Assembly: GCF_001659605.2 (NCBI RefSeq)
Contig: NC_035172.2
Coordinates: 15,563,051-15,627,050 of the forward strand
DNA length: 64,000 nucleotides
Direction of reading: 5' to 3'
Source: Manihot esculenta
Lineage: Eukaryota > Streptophyta > Magnoliopsida > Malpighiales > Euphorbiaceae
Positions 1 through 11,024 of the stretch are shown here, in pieces. Under the pieces are notes generated by a model. It did no database searches and was not told the DNA's origin. It saw nothing but the letters and a program-made list of their open reading frames with translations. Position 1 is the stretch's first letter, and each line of letters begins with the position of its first letter. Made by a program: the position numbers and the translations under genes.

Positions 1-1920
1 AAAAAGGCCCTTAGACCGAAAATGGGCGAGTTTTCTCCCCCATTCTCGAGCTCAGGTGTGTTCATGTCCTCCTTTGGCTGATTTCATGTTCTTTCTTCAA
101 ATCCTTCACTTTTTATGAGTTTCTTTTTGGGTTTTGAAGTTTTAAAGCTTAAATCAAGTTTTGGGAGCTTGGAGACCCAAGGAGTTTGTTTCCTACCATC
201 TCCCAGTTAGGATCGCACCAACCCTCGATCCTCAAGAGGTAAGTGTAGATCCTTGCCACCTTTTATGTTTCTAATGAGTTTTAAGAGGTTTTATGGGGGT
301 TAGATGCATGTGTTAGAATAGATGTGCATGATAGGGTTTATGTTGGATGTATGCCCTATATGTGTTTATATGATGTTATGTTGGGGGTTTAAGTTAGTTT
401 ATGCCCTATATGCATGTGGGAGTGTGTAGGCATGTTTGGGGAAGAGCATGTGAGGTTTTGGCTTGTTTTGGGGTTAGTTATGCATGTGAAGGATTCGGAC
501 TTGCTGTTCATAGGGGACTAGGTTCGGCCGCCGAACCTGCATGGGAGGCAGCTTTGGTAGCCTAACGTGTCCCTGAAGGCCAGGACTTTCAGATCTGTGA
601 GAGGCTTCGGCCGCCGAACCTGCCACCGAAGGTGCCAGACTTTCGGCTCTGGAAGGACTTTCGACCGCCGTAAGTGCCCCCGAACCTGCATGGCTTTCGG
701 CTCTGGAAGGGACATTCGGCTGCCGAAAGTGCCCTGTCTAGCCCTTTCATGGTTGTTTTCTATGCATGTTTTGAGGATGTTTTAGGGGGGTTTTTGGGGA
801 GCTGTTTATGAGTTGTTTAGAGTGTGTTTGGCACCCCATTCGAGTCCACCTGTGTAGGATTAGACCCAAGGGACCGAGGAGGCCAGCAGTGTTAGCTATT
901 GTAGAGTCAGTCCAGCGTCTGCCAGAGATGAGTAGAACTAAATTATGTATTAAACTAATAAAGTTTTGAGCATGTTCATGCATCATGAATGCCATAATAT
1001 ACTTTAAGTTGTTGCATTAGAATCTCACGAATATGCTGCATTGCATTCTATGTTGTTGATGTGGATGGATGTTGGATGATCCATTAGCCCTCAATATGTC
1101 ATGTATGATTTACGAAAGTCCAAGGCTGCCCATGTTCACGCGCCCTGGCATTTATTATGCATGATTTACGAAAGTCCAGGGCTGCCCATGTCCACGCGTC
1201 TTGGCATTATGTGATGATTATAGAAGTCCTGCGGAGCTCCGTCGAGGGCCGGGCACACGAATATGTAGAGGGTTATTGATGACAAGTCCATCCTTGATGT
1301 GAATTGTATGTGCTATGATGCATTCCATAAAAGCATGATTTATGATAATGTTTTATGGCTCTGCTCACTGGGCTTTTTAGCTCACCCCTTTCCCCTAACC
1401 CCCAGGTTTGCAGGTAGGAGGTCGATCGGGAAGTCGGCAAGGGTTAATATTATGTTTATGTAATAGATTAACATGTTAGCGTGGACATGTAATGTAAATT
1501 AATATAATGTATTGCAAGATAATGTAATGTAAATTGATATAATGTGTTGTAAGATAATGTAATGTAATGACTAGAGGATTAGTTGTGTGCTTGGCCCTAA
1601 GGTCTGGTTAATCCCTTTTTGTACATGGTGTATGTTATGTTCTTATTGATGTCATATGAGAAACCAGGCTAGACACATGTAATGTGGACCACACTAGGGC
1701 ATTTGATGAGGGCTCTGGTGTAGGTTATATGTTTATAGTATGTTGTATGTTCAGGTCAAGCTTGGTATAGTAAATGTTTTAAAGTTTTTATGGAATGTTT
1801 TGATCATGTATGGGAATTGACCAGGTGATAGGATGTATGTTAGGCTTGCTACGGGTCCCGGCGGCCTTAAGCCTATCTGGATCCTAGTGCCGGTAGCGGT
1901 CCGATTTCTGGGTCGTTACA
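1..1920 (+). repeat. T0 5' LTR (left end outside window)
   Basis: The sequence matches 4813-6247 closely and ends in the family terminus gggtcgttaca at 1920, directly before the primer site. Comparison with the 3' copy suggests about 370 bp are missing to the left. It contains TTCGGCCGCCGAA-type palindromes (about 525-735), splice-like sites (a gaggtaagtg donor near 238, an acceptor ending gtgtag near 858, a gaggtgagt-like donor near 925 that here reads gagatgagt), and AT-rich near-duplicated units at about 1490-1570. Confidence 0.88.
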
Positions 1921-1941
1921 GATTGGTATCAAAGCCCTAGG
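1921..1941 (+). other. T0 primer binding site (initiator Met tRNA)
   Basis: Two bases after the LTR, tggtatcaaagcc matches the 3' end of plant initiator methionine tRNA with one mismatch (aaa for aga). T1, T2 and T3 carry the unmutated tggtatcagagcc at the same position. Confidence 0.8.
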
Positions 1942-2187
1942 TTCACATGGTCGGACCTAGAGTGTGTTGGGCTCATAGAGGTCGTAGAAGGGCAAGCACA
2001 ATAGGAAAAATCATGTCCACTAGGATAGGATGTAGAGTCCTGTCTTGAATGATGATGAGAAATGCCATGATTTTATGCATGTGTATTAATGTTATGCTAT
2101 GTATGTGATGCAGGTTCATGTGTTTCCACATGAACCGTATGATGCTAATGTTTGTATGATTGTGTGTTGTTCTTCGGAGGAGCTAGG

Positions 2188-3063
2188 ATGCGAGGCACTC
2201 GTCGATCTGTGGAATCGACTGGAGTTCCGTCTGAGAGGGAAGGTATGGGCACCTTTCCCCCTGCTCTGCCAAGAGCGCAGTCGTGTAGAGTCGGCAGATG
2301 GGGAACATCAAGGGACCCTGGAAGGTCTTTTGATGTAAGCAGAGAAGGAATGGATCTAAGGAGAATGTCTGCAGATGCAAGAGAAGTAGAGAGGGATGTG
2401 CAGGGAAGAGATGTCAGTCTGGAGGTTAACCTATTTGAGGAAGGCATGGGAGAGTCTCAAGAAGATGCTCAGACTCAGGATTCCAGAATCTGGGGTTCAG
2501 GAGGGATGGATCCCTCCACTTTGAGTACAGCCGCCTCAAGAGGAGTAAAGTGGGGGAGAACCCCTAAGAAGGGGGACAGAGGTCTCAGAAGGTCGAAGAA
2601 AACCAAGTTCTGGAAGAGGTTGAAGGCTAGTCTGGGTTTTGGTGGTGGCTCAAGCTCTAGCTCAGGTAGTTCAAGATGCATGAGGTGTGGAAGGCCGCAC
2701 AAGGGATTCTGTCTCGCGGGGACAACAACATGTTTCAGGTGCGGACAGGAAGGGCACATGGTATGTGAGTGTCCCACTGCGCAATGGATGGCTCAGTCCC
2801 AGCAAGCATCTTCAGGTAGAGCGGCTCAGCCAGTAGCTCCAGCCATGTTGCAGGTTAGTGGTCGAGGCAGAGGGAGAGGGTCAGCCTCTTCTTCAGTAGG
2901 TTTCTGTGGAGAAGGTCCGTCAGCTCCAGCTCGGATCTTCACCCTGGCTCAGCAGGAGGCAAACACATCGAACACGGTGGTGTCAGGTACGCTCACTTTT
3001 GAATGTTCTAATGTGTATGCTTTTGTGAACCCTAGTGTTTCTCTTTCCTTAGTTGCTTCGTGA
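2188..3063 (+). CDS. Truncated gag-like ORF with zinc knuckle (T0)
   Basis: This open frame starts at the ATG that begins MRGTRRS, the same start seen in T1 and T2, although the frame is open from 2152. The N-terminal serine/arginine-rich part runs to about residue 105. It then jumps to the basic KKTKFWKRLK segment, so the capsid core between them has been lost. A CCHC knuckle (CFRCGQEGHMVCEC) and an SGRGRGRG tract follow. The frame ends at a stop inside the protease start, where the active-site DPGAS of relatives reads NPSVS. A gag product without capsid should not form particles alone but could still bind RNA. Whether it is expressed is unknown. Confidence 0.6.
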   Translation: MRGTRRSVESTGVPSEREGMGTFPPALPRAQSCRVGRWGTSRDPGRSFDVSREGMDLRRMSADAREVERDVQGRDVSLEVNLFEEGMGESQEDAQTQDSRIWGSGGMDPSTLSTAASRGVKWGRTPKKGDRGLRRSKKTKFWKRLKASLGFGGGSSSSSGSSRCMRCGRPHKGFCLAGTTTCFRCGQEGHMVCECPTAQWMAQSQQASSGRAAQPVAPAMLQVSGRGRGRGSASSSVGFCGEGPSAPARIFTLAQQEANTSNTVVSGTLTFECSNVYAFVNPSVSLSLVAS

Positions 3064-4372
3064 GCCATAGAGGGGTTGAGTTGATAACTTCTAGGCTAGA
3101 GTGTCCTCTCAGGGTCAGTGGACCCGAGTGTGATCCATTTGTGACAGAGTCAGTCTGCCGGTTCAGTTCAGTGTCAGTTGAGGGTAGATGCTTTCCACCC
3201 GACCTTGAGGTCCTAGACTTGACTGTCTAGACGTCATTCTAGGGATGGATTGGTTTTCTACTCGTGGTGCTGTCTTGGTCCGCAGAGACAAGGTAGTCAG
3301 GTTTAGAGGACAGGATGGGTCAGAGGTAGTCTTCTGAGGGGACACAGTAGAGATGCCTAGAGGTTTGATGTCAGCCTGTCAGGCTCGTAGGTTGCATAGG
3401 AAGGGTTGTCAAAGGATTCTAGCTCTTGTCAGAGAGTTTAGCAGTCGGGTCAGGGAACCAGCCTTAGTGTCAGTGGTCAGAGAGTCCTTAGAAGTCTTCC
3501 CAGATGAGCTGCCAGGTTGGCCACCTGCTAGGGAGATAGAGTTTGGAAAAGAGAAGTGATGCCTGGAACCAGTCCGACCTCTATCCCTCCCTGCAGGATA
3601 GCTCTTACAGAGTTAAAGAAGTTGAAGGAGCAGTTGCAAGAGTTGGTAGATAAGGGTTTCATCTGACCTAGTACCTCACCTTGGGGTTACTCTAGGGTGG
3701 TTGGGGAAAAGAAGGATGGATTCCCGAGACTTTGTATCGACTTCAGGCAGTTGATCAAGGTCACTACCAAGAACATGTATTCCCCTGCCTTGAATCGATG
3801 ATCTATTTGACCAGCCAGCAGGAGCCGGTTGTTTTCAAGGTAGATCTGAGATTCGAGTACCACCTGTTGAAGGTCAGAGAAGATCAGAGTAGCGCAGTGG
3901 AAGCTTGCTGAGTTTCAGGAGGAAGTTAGAGTATTGCTTAAGGTGTCTCCTATGAAGAGGGTGTTTTGTTAAGGGAAGAAGGGTGAACTAGCTCCAAGAT
4001 ACATCAGACCCTTTGGAGTCCTACAAAGGATTAGGGGATGTATCCTACAAGTTAGATTTACCTACTTCCATGGACAGAATCCATTCGGATTTCCATGTTC
4101 CCATGTTATGGAAGGTCGTGTCAGATCCAAGTAAGGTTCTTAAAGGACCAAAGGTGGAGATCTTGGAGGGTCTCACCTATGTTGAGCAGCCAGTGCGGAT
4201 CATTAACACACAAGTAAATCCCGATGGTGAAAGTCCTTTGGGATTGCCAGTGTGGGAAAGTTCGCTTGGGAGAACCGGGGGTCTATACTCCAGCAGTACC
4301 CGTGTATCCCTTTTAGGAGGGAGGTTTTTAGGTTTTGCTTGCTTGTTTGCTTGCTTGTTTATGTATGCTTGA
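3064..4372 (+). pseudogene. T0 pol remnant: PR, start of RT, then integrase C-terminus and chromodomain fragment
   Basis: Fragments align by eye with T3. Protease residues lie at about 3064-3350, and the PR-RT linker (VREFSSRVREPA, then FPDELPG) at 3353-3559. The start of RT follows to about 3880 with stops and frameshifts. At about 3885-3910 the sequence jumps to the integrase C-terminus (EFQE then LKVSPM). The piece at 4013-4372 has [15 protein letters not shown] and part of the chromodomain, then runs out of frame. The FIDD motif, RNase H and the DDE integrase core are missing. It encodes no working enzyme. Confidence 0.8.
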
Positions 4373-4401
4373 TGCTATGATTTGAGAATGCTTGTTTGTT
4401 T

Positions 4402-4439
4402 GAACATTCGGGGATGAATGTTCTTAAAGGGGGGAAGAA
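4402..4439 (+). other. T0 pre-PPT hairpin and polypurine tract
   Basis: An inverted repeat (gaacattcg, loop ggga, tgaatgttc) at 4402-4423 sits just before the polypurine tract aaaggggggaagaa (4426-4439), which primes plus-strand DNA. The tract directly precedes the 3' LTR start TGTAATACCC. The same hairpin precedes the tract in T1, T2 and T3. Confidence 0.8.
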
Positions 4440-6247
4440 TGTAATACCCGGCTAGATTCCGACATCGGAATCCCTACCTTCCGGCGAAATCTCCGTTGGA
4501 ATCTGGAATTCTGAGGATGCCAGAGTCTTCTAGAGGGGTAAAATGTGTTTCTAAAATGTTTTCACATGATTTTATGGTTTTAAATGGAAAAGAAATGGAG
4601 TTTTGAAAAAAATAGGCCAAGGAGAAAGGACCCAGGTTCGGCCGCCGAACATGGGGCTGCTTTGGGAGCGCTTTAGGCCTCCGAAGGCTTTGAGGGCAGA
4701 AACCAGGTTCGGCCGCCAAACATGGGAGAGTTTAGGAGGCACGTTAGGCTGTCAAAGGTGGTGGAGCTGTGGAGACAGCTTAGGCCGCCGAAGGTGGTTG
4801 ACTGGCCACCTATAAAAAGGTCCTCAGACCGAAAATGGGCGAGTTTTCTCCCCATTCTCGAGCTCAGGTGTGTTCATGTCCTCCTTTGGCTGATTTCATG
4901 TTCTTTCTTCAAATCCTTCACGCTTTTATGAGTTTCCTTTTGGGTTTTGAAGTTTTAAAGCTTAAATCAAGTTTTGGGAGCTTGGAGACCCAAGGAGTTT
5001 GTTTCCTACCATCTCCCAGTTAGGATCGCACCAACCCTCGATCCTCAAGAGGTAAGTGTAGATCCTTGCCACCTTTTATGTTTCTAATGAGTTTTAAGAG
5101 GTTTTATGGGGGTTAGATGCATGTGTTAGAATAGATGTGCATGATATGATTTATGTTGGATGTATGCCCTATATGTGTTTATATGATGTTATGTTGGGGG
5201 TTTAAGTTAGTTTATGCCCTATATGCATGTGGGAGTGTGTAGGCATGTTTGGGGAAGAGCATGTGAGGTTTTGGCTTGTTTTGGGGTTGGTTATGCATGT
5301 GAAGGATTCGGACCTGCTGTTCATAGGGGACCAGGTTCGGCCGCCGAACCTGTATGGGAGGCAGCTTTGGCCGCCTAACATGCCCCCGAAGGCCAGGACT
5401 TTCGGATCTATGAGAGGCTTCGGCCGCCGAACCTGCCGCTGAAGGTGCCAGACTTTCGGCTCTGGAAGGACTTCCGGTCGCCTAAAGTGCCCCCGAACCT
5501 GCATGGCTTTCGGCTCTGGAAGGGACATTCGGCTGCCGAAAGTGCCGCCGAAAGTGCCCTGTCCAGCCCTTTCATGGTTGTTTATATGCATGTTTTGAGG
5601 ATGTTTTAGGGTTTTTTGGGGAGTTGTTTATGAGTTATTTAGAGTGTGTTTGGCACCTCATTCGAGTCCACCTGTGTAGGATCGGACCCGAGGGACCGAG
5701 GAGGCCAGCATTGTTAGCTGTTGCAGAGTCAATCCAGCGTCTGCCAGAGGTGAGTAGAACTAAACTATGTATTAAACTAATAAAGTTTTGAGCATGTTCA
5801 TGCATCATGAATGCCATGATATACTTTAGGTTGTTGCATTAGAATCTCACGAATATGCTGCATTGCATTCTATGTTGTTGATGTGGATGGATGTTGGATG
5901 ATCCATTAGCCCTCAATATGTCATGTATGATTTACGAAAGTCCAAGGCTGCCCATGTCCACGCGTCATGGCATTTATTATGCATGATTTACGAAAGTCCA
6001 GGGCTGTCCATGTCCACGCGTCTTGGCATTATGTGATGATTATAGAAGTCCTGCGGAGCTCCGTCGAGGGCCGGACACATGAATATGTAGAGGGTTATTG
6101 GTGACAAGTCCATCCTTGATGTGAATTGTATGTGTTATGATGCATTCCATGAAAGCATGATTTATGATAATGTTTTATGGCTCTTCTCACTGGGCTTTTT
6201 AGCTCACCCCTTTCCCCTAACTCCCAGGTTTGCAGGTAGGAGGTCGT
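4440..6247 (+). repeat. T0 3' LTR, truncated at its 3' end
   Basis: It begins TGTAATACCCGGCTAG. The TATA box (tataaaaagg) is at 4811-4820, preceded by palindromic TTCGGCCGCCGAA units. Splice-like donor 1 is at 5050. An acceptor ends at 5679, and donor 2 (gag, then gtgagt) is at 5750. Similarity to the 5' LTR stops at 6247, after caggtaggaggtcg, and the last ~500 bp are absent. The break joins directly to PMD gene sequence. Confidence 0.88.
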
Positions 6248-6768
6248 TAATTTATATAATATAGTACCTGAATCCATATGGTTTAGTTGCATCCAAAAGT
6301 TGTGGTGTACGAATTTGTGGAGTAATCATAGAAATTCATTTCCATGCCCAAAGTTGCAGAAGTATTGTGCAACCACCAATTTGAGATGCATTTGGATTAG
6401 TTGCATGACACATTTCTCTATATAGTCATGCTAAGCATACTCCTCCCCAACTATAAGTGCCAGTGTGATATAAGTCCTCTAACAGTGGCAGCTACATTAA
6501 ATATACAAAATTGTTTATTTTTCTAGTAAATATAAGCCCGCCTAAGCATCAAAGGATAAAAGCACAGGCGTAATATTGGACTACAAAATCTGGTGCTCTA
6601 TCTGGCATTTCATTAAGTTATTCTATTAACCATGTCAAAGACATTCTAGATCCTTATATGACCCCTTCTAGATCCTTGTATGACCCTTTCTGGAGGCAGT
6701 ATTCCCTACAATTGAGCACATAAAAGCTCCCCAATCATATTCAAGATGGCCTATCACTGCTCGACCAT
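6248..6768 (-). pseudogene. Plant mobile domain (PMD) gene fragment, C-terminal part
   Basis: The reverse strand contains, in order, DGRAVIGHLEYDWGAF at the right edge and, nearer 6400-6500, TGTYSWGGVCLA, LYREMC, IGGCTILLQLWAWK and TPQIRTPQLLDAT. These are the usual landmarks of the plant mobile domain (PF10536), found in MAIN/MAIL-type proteins and in transposon-associated 'phosphatase 7 long form' proteins. In-frame stops and frameshifts show it is dead. The N-terminal part lies beyond T1 at 16702-16930 on the same strand, so T1 inserted into it. At 6248 it is cut by the junction with T0. Whether it came from a host gene or a PMD-carrying transposon cannot be decided. Confidence 0.75.
6720..6768. 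repeat. 49-bp direct repeat, left copy (flank of T1)
   Basis: The 49 bases from ataaaagctcc to gctcgaccat are repeated identically at 16702-16750, immediately outside the other end of T1. The sequence is PMD coding sequence. A Ty3/Gypsy integrase normally makes a 4-5-bp duplication. Confidence 0.93.
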
Positions 6769-9021
6769 AACGACCCGGAAACCGGACCACTACCGGCGGT
6801 AGGATCCAGATCGGCTTAAGGCCGCCGGGACCCGTAGCAAGCCTGACATACAACCTGTAAGCCTGTGTAATCCCATACATGATCATACAAATACATAAAC
6901 ATGTAAACTTTTTCTTTCATAAATCAAGCTTAACCTGTGCATGTACACTAACATAACCATAAACCTCACACTGGAGCCCTCATCACATGCTCCAATGGGG
7001 TATCAATAACATACATTAAGCTTGATTACACATCTCATCAATAATAATAGTGATCATGCATTAAAAGGGAATACCATACATATAGGGTCAAGCACAACCT
7101 CTAATCCTCAATATTATTTTACATATCATGACTACATAATACATTACATTACAATTTCATCATGTCCACAACTCCTAACTATTACCTAAAAACAGACTTT
7201 ACTCCTGCCGACCTCCTGGTCTACCCTGTACCTGCAAACCTGGGGGGATAAGGGGAAAGGGGTGAGCTACAAGAGCCCAGTGAGCAGAATAATAATAACA
7301 ATTAAAACACATGCTATCATGTAATGCATCACATCACAACCATATCACATCAAGGATGGACTTGTCACCAAGGGTCCTCTACATAGTCCAACTGTGCCAG
7401 GGGCGTAGTGCAGGCCACACCTGGTCTTTCTCTTACATATCTCATAACATACATGTCCAACTGTGCCGGGGCGTAGTGCAGGCCACACCCGGACTTTCAC
7501 TTACATAGTGCCAGGGGCGTAGTGCAGGCCACACCTGGACTTCCATATCATATCATATCATGTCTCATCATATTGAGGACCAATGGGTCATCCAATATCC
7601 ATCCACATCAACATCAAGATATGCAATGCAACATATTCGTGAATTCTAATGCAAGCAACCTAGGATATCACATGGCATTCATGATGCATGATTCATGCTA
7701 AAGTTTTTCATTTATTTAAAACGTAAGAGTTTATTCTACTCACCTCTGGCTGACTCTGACAAGACTCTGAAGCAGCTGTCACTGCTGGGGTCCTCGGTTC
7801 CTCGGGTCCGAACCTACAAAGGTGGACTTAAATGAGGGACCAAACATACTAGAACATGACTCTAAAACATCCCCCAAAAACTCCCTTAAAACACCTCAAA
7901 ACATCCATGGGAAGTATGCAAAGGAAGGCTGAACAGGGCACTTTCGGCGGCAGGTTCGGCGGCCGAAAGTCCCTTCAGAGCCGAAAGTCAGGCAGGTTCG
8001 GCGGCCGAAACTCCCAGACAGAGACGAAACTCATGCATGTTCGGCGGCACTTTCGGCGGCCAAAACTGCCCTCCAGAGACGAAACTCCTTTTTCGGGGGC
8101 AGGCTTCGGCAGCCGAAGGCTGCCTCTACAAGCGGGTTCGGCGGCCGAAAGTTCCTTCGGCGGCCGAACCTGAGTTTCTCCAAAGTGGCAGAAACTCAGC
8201 TCCAACACGTACAAACGCCTCCCAAACCTTTCAAACATGCAAAAACCTATTCTACAACAATCCCAATCATACCCTATCAAGCATACAAGCTCCTAGGGGT
8301 CTCAACTAGCCTAAACCCCAACTACAACACATTAAACATACCCACATTGCTCATAAACACACATCAAACCCATAAACTCAAAACAACCTAAACATGCATG
8401 TCTACTCCATAAACTTGCATAAAACTTGTTTAAGACATACAATGAGCTCAAGATCGGCCCTTACCTCTTGAAGATCGAGAGGAAAACGACCCTAGCTCGG
8501 AGATGGGAGAGATTGAGCTTCTTGAACCTCAAAGCTCCAAAACTTGCTTTATATTTGAAAATCTTCAAAACAAAGTGAAAACTTGTGAAAATCGTGAGAG
8601 ATTTGAAGCAAGAAACTCAAGATCGGCGAGGGATGGCGGAGAGCTCACCTTGGCCGACAATGGAAAGAAAAGCTCGCCCATTTCGGCTAAGGGACCCCTT
8701 TATAGGTGGCTGGCCAGGCCACATTCGGGAGCCGAACGTGCCTCCGCAATGCATGCAAGTTCGGCGGCCGAACCTGGACTTCCCTCACTTATGCCTTCGG
8801 GGGCCTAAGGCTCTCCCGAAGTGCATGCATGTTCGGCGGCCGAACCTGGGTCTTCCTCCAAGATTATTTTCATTCAAAAACTCATTTCCTTTTTACTTAA
8901 AACCATGAAATACATTAAAACATTTTATGAAAACAGGTTTCTACCCTACTAGAGGCTTCCGACACCCGAGATTCCACCGGACGGTAGGAATTCCGATACC
9001 GGAGTCTAGCCGGGTATTACA
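6769..9021 (-). repeat. T1 3' LTR
   Basis: It is the reverse complement of a TGTAATACCC...GGGTCGTTA LTR, with the terminal bases missing at the left. The TATA box is in reverse at 8697-8706. Three tandem U5-side repeats with core gccaggggcgtagtgcagg lie at about 7393-7540. Single TTCGGCGGCCGAAC units at about 8758 and 8832 correspond to doubled units in the other LTR. Confidence 0.92.
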
Positions 9022-9058
9022 TTCTCCCCCCCTTAAGAACATTCGTCCCCGAATGTTC
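9022..9058 (-). other. T1 polypurine tract and pre-PPT hairpin
   Basis: The reverse strand reads a hairpin (gaacattcg, loop ggga, cgaatgttc; 9037-9058), then cttaagggggggagaa up to the LTR at 9021. It marks the plus-strand priming site. Confidence 0.85.
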
Positions 9059-9140
9059 CTCAACTAGCACATGCAAAGCATACAACATAACATACACATA
9101 ACATACATACAAAGCACATAAAACACATATAGATCTAACC

Positions 9141-11024
9141 TTAAAAGAGATGAGGGTACTGTTGGAGCATAGACTCCCGTGTCTCCCAGGTGCATTCTTC
9201 CATATTGTGGTGGTTCCAAAGGACTTTCACCATCGGGATTTCCTTGTTCCTTAGCTTTCTGATCTGGGTGTCTATGATCCGTACTGGCTGTTCAATATAG
9301 GTGAGATCCTCTTGGATCTCCACATCAGGCTCACTAAGAACCTTGCCCGGATCTGACACAAATTTCCTCAACATTGAAACATGGAAAACCGGATGGATTA
9401 TTTCCATTGAAGCAAGTAAATCCAGCTTGTACGACACATTCCCAATCTTTTGTAAGATTTCAAAGGGTCCGATGTATCGTGGGGCTAGTTTACCTTTCTT
9501 CCCAAAGCGAACCACTCCTTTCATAGGAGACACCTTGAGCAATACCAGATCCCCCTCCTGAAACTCTACTTGTCTTCTGCGGATATCTGCATAACTCTTC
9601 TGTCTGCTTGCAGCAGTCTTGATCCTTTCTCTGATTATGGGTACCACCCTGCTGGTGATCTCTACTAGTTCAGGCCCTGCCAAGGCCTTTTCTCCAACCT
9701 CTTCCCAACAAACAAGTGATCTGCACTTCCTCCCATACAAAACTTCATATGGAGCCATCCCGATACTAGCATGATGGCTGTTATTGTAGGCAAACTCCAC
9801 CAAGGGTAGATGCTGCCTCCAAGAACCGCCAAAGTCCAGCACACACATTCTGAGCATATCCTCTATCGTCTGGATGGTCCTCTCTGATTGTCCGTCCGTC
9901 TGTGGATGGAAAGCAGTGCTGAAATCCAACCTGGTACCCATGGCATTCTGCAGACTCCGCCAAAACCTGGAGGTGAACTGGGGTCCTCTATTGGACACTA
10001 TTGAAACAGGAACCCCATGCAGCCTAACGATCTCATCAATATACACCTGCGCCAACTTGTCCACAGAATAGCCACTCCTGACAGGGATGAAGTGAGCAGA
10101 TTTGGTGTGTCTGTTTACAATCACCCATATGGAGTCCAATCTATTGAACGTCGCTGGTAACCCCACTACGAAGTCCATAGCTATATTTTCCCATTTCCAC
10201 TCTGGAATAGGTAGCGGGTTAAGCATCCCAGCCGGCTTCTGGTGTTCCAGCTTCACCCTCTGATACACTTCGCCGGCTGACACAAACTGTGCCACTTCTC
10301 TCTTCATAGCTGGCCACCAATAAACTTTCTTCAAATCTTGGTACATCTTGGTGGCTCCGGGGTGAACGCTGTATCTTGCATTATGAGCCTCTCTCATAAT
10401 GTCTCCCTTTAGCCCTATGTCATCTGGTACACACAAACGACTCCCATAGCGGAGGATTCCCTTGTTGTCGAATCTGAACTCACTATCTTTGCCTGACTGA
10501 ACAGTCCTAGCAATCTTCACTAACTCTGGGTCCTCATGTTGTTTCTGAGCCACCTGCTCCAGAAACACGGGTGTCACTCTCATCTGGGCAATTAAGGCAC
10601 CTGTACCAGACAACTCCAATTGTAGACCTTCCTCAATGAGCTTGTAAAACTCCTTCACCACTGGTCTCCTCTCTGCCGTGATGTGAGATAGACTGCCTAG
10701 TGATTTCCGGCTTAGGGCGTCTGCCACAACGTTCGCCTTACCCGGATGATACTGAATCTTGCAATCATAGTCACTCAGCAGCTCTACCCATCTTCTCTGT
10801 CTCAAGTTCAAATCTCTTTGACTCAGGATGTACTGCAGGCTTTTATGATCTGTGAAGATCTCACATTTAACACCGTAAAGGTAATGCCTCCACATCTTGA
10901 GTGCAAAGATAACGGCTGCCATTTCTAGGTCATGCGTGGGGTAATTCAACTCATGCTTCTTCAGCTGTCTAGAAGCATAAGCAATCACCCTTTCATTCTG
11001 CATTAACACACAATCCAATCCCAC
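9141..11024 (-). pseudogene. T1 pol, C-terminal half: RNase H, integrase, chromodomain
   Basis: A 627-residue open stretch follows an in-frame TGA at 11025-11027 (DAS-stop-VGL, where relatives have DASRVGL). RNase H has [12 protein letters not shown]. The integrase zinc finger keeps both His but reads AGEVYQR where T2 and T3 have ACEVCQR, so both Cys are lost. The catalytic motif SDRGPQFTS of relatives reads SNRGPQFTS, so the second catalytic Asp is gone. The [11 protein letters not shown] segment with the catalytic Glu is present. The C-terminus has [18 protein letters not shown], typical of a chromodomain that directs integration to chromatin. The integrase would be inactive even without the stop. 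Confidence 0.88.

Larger units (their letters stand above)
1..6247 (+). mobile_element. T0: deletion-derived chromovirus (Ty3/Gypsy), cut by window start
   Basis: Two copies of one long LTR (1-1920 and 4440-6247) flank an internal region of only about 2.5 kb, against roughly 5.1-5.4 kb in T1 and T3. A primer site follows the 5' LTR and a polypurine tract precedes the 3' LTR. The interior keeps the N-terminal and zinc-knuckle parts of gag, pieces of protease and of the start of RT, then jumps to the integrase C-terminus. Capsid core, RT catalytic core, RNase H and integrase core are absent. The 3' LTR stops about 500 bp early, where a PMD gene fragment begins, so no right-hand TSD can be checked. 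The copy is non-autonomous. Confidence 0.85.
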
